10,300 bases of DNA from Deltaproteobacteria bacterium. Its GTDB lineage: Bacteria; Desulfobacterota; Syntrophorhabdia; Syntrophorhabdales; Syntrophorhabdaceae. The notes under the pieces are model-generated. The model worked only from the letters and a program-made list of their open reading frames with translations. It had not been told where the DNA came from and made no database searches. The stretch lies in assembly GCA_003506795.1 (NCBI GenBank), contig DNYO01000278.1, forward strand, positions 1-10,300, written 5' to 3'. Below are positions 6,658-10,300 of the stretch, one piece after another (position 1 is the stretch's first letter; each line of letters begins with the position of its first letter). A program made the position numbers and the translations under genes.

Positions 6658-6665
6658 CCTCCTCC
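6658..6665 (-). promoter_or_regulatory. Ribosome binding site of the DUF3644 gene inside the methylase-tail relic
   Basis: GGAGGAGG, 8 nt before the ATG at 6649. It corresponds to the GGAAGGAGG at the end of the intact methylase, which serves the helicase-nuclease gene. Confidence 0.85.
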
Positions 6666-6686
6666 AAGCGAATCAATGCCTAATCA

Positions 6687-6740
6687 TACCACATCAGGAG
6701 CTTGGGGTCTCCTTGGAGGATGTTTTCTGGAATTTTGCGC
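6687..6740. repeat. 54-bp direct repeat, left copy (methylase-tail relic)
   Basis: Matches 9660-9713 at 50 of 54 positions by my count, same orientation. Both encode the conserved methylase C-terminus. The two copies flank the helicase-nuclease gene, so recombination between them would remove that gene with the SNF2 relic. Confidence 0.92.
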
Positions 6741-6954
6741 GCCGCCGCAGCGAGATATGTGATCCTGTCCACATTGCCATACTTGCTCCATGCACAGGCC
6801 GGAGGCACGCGGTGGGCAACCGCACAACAATATCCTTGCCCGGCAGACCGACCCGGAAGGTCGCCTCACCAAAGAGCGCTTGGGTTTCGATGACTCGGCA
6901 GAGTTCCCAGTAGTCTGGGCTGTAAAACCAGCTATTTGCATCAATTCATATCAT
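6740..6954 (-). pseudogene. Relic of a second SNF2-helicase 5' end, fused to the methylase-tail relic
   Basis: The minus strand reads WFYSPDYWELCRVIETQALFG, continuing to GLPGKDIVVRLP; the intact SNF2 protein has WYYSSDHGQLCQVIETQKLWG and WLPGHDSVVRIP at residues 10-48. I count 25 identities in 46 aligned residues. The start region (ATG at 6954-6952) meets a TGA two codons later, and a frameshift near 6757-6800 is needed to reach YGNVDRITYLAAAA, which matches the SNF2 stretch DDIAYIAAAA. Directly after these Ala codons the sequence becomes methylase-like. So only about the first 70 codons remain, broken by a stop and a frameshift. At about 54% protein identity this comes from a related locus, not from a recent copy of the gene downstream. 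Confidence 0.85.
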
Positions 6955-6978
6955 TAGCTTGTATTCTCACAGATTGAA

Positions 6979-6986
6979 CTCCTTCC
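6979..6986 (-). promoter_or_regulatory. Orphan ribosome binding site before the SNF2 relic
   Basis: GGAAGGAG just after the helicase-nuclease stop. The only start at normal spacing is a GTG at 6970 that opens 9 codons (VRIQANDMN) before a TGA. Most likely the leftover translation signal of the lost SNF2 copy. Confidence 0.5.
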
Positions 6987-6989
6987 CAT

Positions 6990-9626
6990 TCAAACCTTGC
7001 ATTTACCTCCTCTACCTCCCTGTTTCCTCATGTTTGTAACTGGCATTTCTGATAATCGTTGCAGTATTTTCATAGGCACGAGACCGCTAGAGGACAATTC
7101 CCGAAATAACTCCTCGAGTAACTTTTCATCACTGAGATTGGTTAGTTTTGATCTGACACGACGGAGCGCGGCAGCAATCTCATCAAAAAGCTCTCTCAGT
7201 TGATCGGGGGTGACGTGGAAAAGAGACTCAGCATGCGCAATCGCTTCTGGAGCAATTGTCGTCCGAGGGCTTTCAAGCAAGCATAGGATTTTCGTATCCT
7301 TTACACACGTTCGATTTGCACGAACCCAATTGGCATGGCTTTGCGCTTGCCGTACGTCATTCACTCCAATAGGGTCTCCGGGTGTATGCTCGGATTTAGC
7401 CTCATGCACCACATAGATGCTTGTTCCTATGGACCAAATGCAGTCAGGACCTGCGTCCCCCTCAGGTAGTTCAGTATAGAAACCAAGCATCTCCCCAAGG
7501 CCTTTAAGACCTTGATGAAATGCCTTGTATTCTGTGGATTGGAGATTCTTGGAAATATGGGTGATGCCTTGCTCAAATCGTCGCCCAACAGCACCCCAAT
7601 CAGCCAAATGCCCTCGGATTGATTCGACGGCTACAGCAGTCGTTTCATCAATCTCTGGTATCTCCTTGGCCGTTGTGAACGACCGTCCCAAGCGCGCAAA
7701 CCAACTAACTCCTACACAGCATCCAGATGCACGTTTTAGCAAGTCCCGCGCTGTGTTTTGATAGGCATCATCCCCGGTGGCTCCAAACAAGGCCATAGCA
7801 GTTTCCGCCGAAAGGTAGTACCACCACGCCCGATATGCTTTTGTATCATCTCCCCCAAGAGCGTCCGCGACCTTGCGCGCATGCTCAAATGCACCTTCCA
7901 AATCGCTGCTCCAAATTGCGTAAAGGTACTCCACCTCATCAGAGACCACGGAATTTAACTGCCGTGAGATTGGATCATCATGGCGGGAAAGGTTGTCACG
8001 TAGAGCGAGTATCGACGACTCCGCATCGTTCCAATCATCGCCCTTTTCAAGAAACGCTTTCCACAAATCTTCGAAATCCTCTGCAGACTTATCCCTTGAG
8101 TTTTCAATTCCGAATTCAAGCTCAGCCTGCAATTCGGGATTTAAAATTCGGCGGTTTTCATTTTTCAAAAGAAAATCAACCAAACGACGTCCGATAACGA
8201 TCACGACTGCATAATCGTTGTCGGAACGTGTGCAGCGTCCGACTCCTTGGGTGAAGCGAGTTATTATTCGATCTCTCAAAAGAGAGAATGCAGCGATTTT
8301 TGACCACAGAAATTTTTCCTGTAGATTTGTTCCGCTTGGTAACCCACCGAATACAAGTAGGCGGCATGCCTCATCAGGCAGATCCAACCCATCGTATCGT
8401 GAAAGCAGCAAAACCGCCTTTTCACTGCTTAAGAAAGGATCAATGCTATCCTCAATATCAGGAGCATGGAGGATGTTTATTCCCGATTTATTTATTGTGG
8501 TGATCAGGCCAGAACTATCAGGATCATGCCTACTGGGGACCAGAACAAGGCATCTGTCAAAAGACCAGACTGCCTTTTCGACAACAGTAATCATCTCCTC
8601 GTTTGACATCGCAAGCTCTGGAATGAGGAAAAGTCGCCGCCCGCTTCCTCTTTTGTCCCATCCAGCAGGAAGTGGTAACCGCTTGATTGATTTGATCCCT
8701 GTAATACGCTCCAGTTCTCCACCAGCGCCTAAAGTTGCCGACATATAAACTCGTTGGCTTGCCTGCTTAAAAGGGATGTGAGTCAGGGTTGGAGGAATAA
8801 ATGGTCGAATTAGAATAGAATCCCAGGAGATAAATAAATTACAGGCTTCCAGATGGTCTTTAACGACGTTCCACGCATACCAAGGCGATGTTTCTTCTTT
8901 GAGATTCTCGTCGAGCAAGTCTCTGATAGCATCTACGTGTTTTCGAATAGACGTTGAGGAAATCAGATCGACCAATCCCGACTTGGTTGGGTCCCAGTCA
9001 GAGCGATCTATAACATCCGCATAAAATCCTGGTTCCAATTCACCCCGCAGCAGTTCAACGAGTGCAAAATAGTCAGACGGAATGACTGATCTCGAAATCT
9101 CAACAGACCACATGTTGGCTATAAAATTTTCGCCGGCATGAGCATCATCCAATATTAATGTTTGAGCATCATTAAGTCTTGGATTGCTGTTAAATATGGC
9201 GCTGTAGGTTGTCACTGCGATGGCGCGACTCGACTGATACTCGCTGAACTCTTGCGGAGGATAGTCACTTTGTTTACCCACCAATACATGGGCTTGAATT
9301 CCGTAATCGCTCGCCTGCGATTCGACCTGACGAGCAAGTTGACGCGTGGGGCAAAGGTAGGCAACGCGATTACCTAACGATTGCCGTCGCCATTCAGCAA
9401 TCAAAAGCCCAACGAGCGTCTTGCCTGATCCTGTCGGAAGTTCTATGGCCACATCATGTACATTGCTGCATTGCTGATGATAGGCTCTCAAAAGGTCGGC
9501 CTGGTGGGACCAAAGGTGTTTAATTTCTGGAGCGCGACCTCGTAGGTTATGGAAAAGCGTTTCTGGGTCGGTTGGTCCGGTTGCCTTCGCAAAGTCAGTT
9601 TTGAATATGCATTTTTTTGCCATCAT
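6990..9626 (-). CDS. Rad3/XPD-like SF2 helicase with C-terminal PD-(D/E)XK nuclease-like domain
   Basis: 878 residues from the ATG at 9626, which overlaps the methylase stop (ATGA). AAGGAGG lies 1 nt before this ATG and 4 nt before the next in-frame ATG (9623), so MAKK may be the true start. Helicase motifs: Walker A LPTGSGKT (63-70), Ia LCPTRQLA (91-98), motif II LDDAH (159-163, DDAH instead of DEAH), SAT (296-298), SRYDGLDLPDEA (409-420) and QGVGRCTRSDNDYAVV (460-475), the last resembling XPD/DinG motif VI. No iron-sulphur cysteine cluster is obvious. Residues 490-700 are helical, possibly TPR-like. Residues 725-744 read AGPDCIWSIG...VVHEAK, a D...ExK pair (D728, E742, K744) of the PD-(D/E)XK nuclease fold, followed by Q760. 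The reading frame stays open another 193 codons upstream, but that stretch overlaps the methylase. The gene has no heptamer elements and is AT-richer than SNF2 and PglZ. Confidence 0.87.
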   Translation of the reverse strand: MMAKKCIFKTDFAKATGPTDPETLFHNLRGRAPEIKHLWSHQADLLRAYHQQCSNVHDVAIELPTGSGKTLVGLLIAEWRRQSLGNRVAYLCPTRQLARQVESQASDYGIQAHVLVGKQSDYPPQEFSEYQSSRAIAVTTYSAIFNSNPRLNDAQTLILDDAHAGENFIANMWSVEISRSVIPSDYFALVELLRGELEPGFYADVIDRSDWDPTKSGLVDLISSTSIRKHVDAIRDLLDENLKEETSPWYAWNVVKDHLEACNLFISWDSILIRPFIPPTLTHIPFKQASQRVYMSATLGAGGELERITGIKSIKRLPLPAGWDKRGSGRRLFLIPELAMSNEEMITVVEKAVWSFDRCLVLVPSRHDPDSSGLITTINKSGINILHAPDIEDSIDPFLSSEKAVLLLSRYDGLDLPDEACRLLVFGGLPSGTNLQEKFLWSKIAAFSLLRDRIITRFTQGVGRCTRSDNDYAVVIVIGRRLVDFLLKNENRRILNPELQAELEFGIENSRDKSAEDFEDLWKAFLEKGDDWNDAESSILALRDNLSRHDDPISRQLNSVVSDEVEYLYAIWSSDLEGAFEHARKVADALGGDDTKAYRAWWYYLSAETAMALFGATGDDAYQNTARDLLKRASGCCVGVSWFARLGRSFTTAKEIPEIDETTAVAVESIRGHLADWGAVGRRFEQGITHISKNLQSTEYKAFHQGLKGLGEMLGFYTELPEGDAGPDCIWSIGTSIYVVHEAKSEHTPGDPIGVNDVRQAQSHANWVRANRTCVKDTKILCLLESPRTTIAPEAIAHAESLFHVTPDQLRELFDEIAAALRRVRSKLTNLSDEKLLEELFRELSSSGLVPMKILQRLSEMPVTNMRKQGGRGGKCKV

Positions 9627-10300
9627 CCCTCCTTCCCAGATCGTGTGAGCGCTTGGTCGTACCACATCAGGAGCTTGGGGTCTTCCTGGAGGATGTTTTC
9701 TGGAATCTTGCGGGCCACGGCGATGATCGTGGCGTAGTCGCGCTCCTGCCATGCCTTTTTGAATCCGGCCCGAACAGCCTCGAGGCGAAACACCCTGAGG
9801 CGCTTCTGGCTGGACTCGCGGTACTCTTCGAACTCCCTGAGCAGGGAGCGCTCGCGTAACTTTTCCAAGTCGCTCGCTTTGTTCGGATCGGGTACGTACC
9901 ACCGGTCTTTTGAGCGAGTTATGAGTAATGAGGACTGAGTGCTGAATTGGCCGTTTTCTTCGTTGGCTCGACCGGCAGACAGTTCCTCCTGGATCATCTT
10001 GCGCAGGTCCGCACTCTGTTTCAGCCAAGAAACGATTTGAGCAGGGATTGGTCCCTTGCCGTCGTAGCGGAGGAAGTTCTGTTCGAGCAATTCGTCGAGT
10101 TCGAGTAGTCTCTCGTTTTTTTGCCAGCCACCTATTTCCTGCATAAACTGAGGCTTTAACTCCCCTGCCGTTTGGGGCTTTCTTAAGAGTTGCTGTCGAA
10201 GCCATTGAATTGCCGACGACTCGTCGGTGACAAAAAGCTGGAGTTCCAACACCTCGCGGACGGTCATACGCTTCCTGTCGTATTCGGCCACCTGGTCCGG
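9623..10300 (-). CDS. DUF1156-type (COG1743-like) adenine-specific DNA methylase, C-terminal part
   Basis: The frame is open to the window edge (it begins PDQVAEYDRKR), so the start and the catalytic methylase motifs lie outside. The 225 residues seen match my memory of DUF1156 methylase C-termini: WLRQQLLRKPQTAGELKP, KDRWYVPDPNKASDLEKLRE, RLRVFRLEAVRAGFKKAWQE and RKIPENILQEDPKLLMWYDQ. Such enzymes are predicted to methylate adenine in DNA and occur in defence loci with a COG1483/DUF499 ATPase, helicases and PglZ; here they would protect host DNA. One 30-bp element is inserted in frame just before KDRWYVPDP (encoding about STQSSLLIT). The stop overlaps the start of the helicase-nuclease gene. 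Identification rests on the C-terminus alone. Confidence 0.82.
   Translation of the reverse strand, partial: PDQVAEYDRKRMTVREVLELQLFVTDESSAIQWLRQQLLRKPQTAGELKPQFMQEIGGWQKNERLLELDELLEQNFLRYDGKGPIPAQIVSWLKQSADLRKMIQEELSAGRANEENGQFSTQSSLLITRSKDRWYVPDPNKASDLEKLRERSLLREFEEYRESSQKRLRVFRLEAVRAGFKKAWQERDYATIIAVARKIPENILQEDPKLLMWYDQALTRSGKEG
9628..9634 (-). promoter_or_regulatory. Ribosome binding site of the helicase-nuclease gene
   Basis: AAGGAGG within the last methylase codons, 1 nt before the first ATG and 4 nt before the second. The tight spacing favours initiation at the second ATG (9623) or re-initiation after the methylase stop. Confidence 0.75.
9660..9713. repeat. 54-bp direct repeat, right copy (intact methylase 3' end)
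   Basis: Partner of 6687-6740. It lies in the intact methylase about 35 bp before the stop codon and carries the codons for RKIPENILQEDPKLLMWY. Confidence 0.92.
9918..9947 (+). repeat. 30-bp heptamer element, copy E13 (in methylase gene)
   Basis: GT, TATGAGT, AATGAGG, ACTGAGT, GCTGAAT. Antisense to the methylase, encoding FSTQSSLLIT just before SKDRWYVPDP. It is the only copy to the right of 4990 and has no partner. Confidence 0.92.

Larger units (their letters stand above)
6653..6742 (-). pseudogene. Relic of a second methylase 3' end (DUF1156-type tail)
   Basis: Read on the minus strand this encodes RKIPENILQGDPKLLMWYD, then a TAG where the intact gene has a Gln codon, then ALIRLEEG and TGA. 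The intact methylase in this window ends RKIPENILQEDPKLLMWYDQALTRSGKEG, so the relic corresponds to its last 30 codons or so, including the terminal stop. No rest of the methylase precedes it; the upstream sequence is SNF2-like. It is too short for a function of its own, but its end carries the ribosome site of the DUF3644 gene, which may explain why this piece was kept. Confidence 0.88.

Noticed and set aside
6684..6944. 86-codon minus-strand frame between helicase-nuclease and DUF3644
   Set aside because: It is an off-frame reading of the SNF2/methylase relic; the homologous frames are the broken ones described there.
9627..10205. A 193-codon N-terminal extension of the helicase-nuclease reading frame
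   Set aside because: It overlaps the methylase gene in another frame, is low-complexity and Arg/Pro-rich, and the ATGA overlap with a Shine-Dalgarno sequence places the real start at 9626 or 9623.

Overview
The window holds one densely packed block of genes, all on the minus strand (transcription runs from right to left), and looks like most of an anti-phage defence operon from an environmental bacterium. The species cannot be fixed from the sequence. In transcription order: the end of a DUF1156-type (COG1743-like) adenine DNA methylase (9623-10300, cut by the window edge); a Rad3/XPD-like helicase with a C-terminal PD-(D/E)XK nuclease-like domain (6990-9626); a relic of two fused gene ends (6653-6954); a DUF3644 protein with a HEPN-type RX4H motif (5564-6649); a SNF2/HepA-type helicase (2580-5567); a small four-helix-bundle (S23/IVS family) protein (2179-2559); a PglZ-domain protein (116-2182); and the start of an unrecognised gene (1-119). 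Five of the junctions are ATGA stop/start overlaps, as expected for translationally coupled genes. The methylase + SNF2 helicase + PglZ combination matches the COG1743/COG1483/HepA/PglZ class of defence loci; the COG1483 (DUF499) ATPase expected with it is not in view and may lie to the right.

The most unusual feature is a 30-bp dispersed element present in 13 copies: a leading GT followed by four imperfect heptamers (consensus GT, GATGAGT, GATGAGG, ACTGAGT, AATGAGT). Twelve copies lie inside coding sequence without breaking it, because 30 bp is exactly 10 codons; they appear in the proteins as odd stretches such as STQSSSLIT, SPHHSS or VMSDE. In the sense orientation the consensus has in-frame TGA stops, and all four coding copies in that orientation have lost exactly those stops. 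Minus-strand copies always follow a plus-strand copy, giving five inverted pairs. One pair brackets the four-helix-bundle gene like terminal inverted repeats, and one of its members supplies that gene's start codon.

The second unusual feature is the architecture between methylase and SNF2 helicase. This slot holds two cassettes in tandem: helicase-nuclease and DUF3644. Between them lies a scar made of a diverged SNF2 5' end joined to a diverged methylase 3' end. The order is therefore methylase end - cassette 1 - SNF2 start/methylase end - cassette 2 - SNF2 start, as if two related loci carrying different cargo in the same slot had merged and then lost the DNA in between. The 4.9 kb from 4991 to 9917 has no copy of the 30-bp element, and the helicase-nuclease is visibly more AT-rich than the SNF2 and PglZ genes, consistent with separate acquisition of the cassettes.

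The likely joint role is discrimination and destruction of foreign DNA: the methylase would mark self DNA, the helicases and nuclease would act on incoming DNA, PglZ is a core effector or regulator of such systems, and the HEPN-like protein may add an RNA-targeting or abortive-infection arm. This functional picture is inference from family membership.
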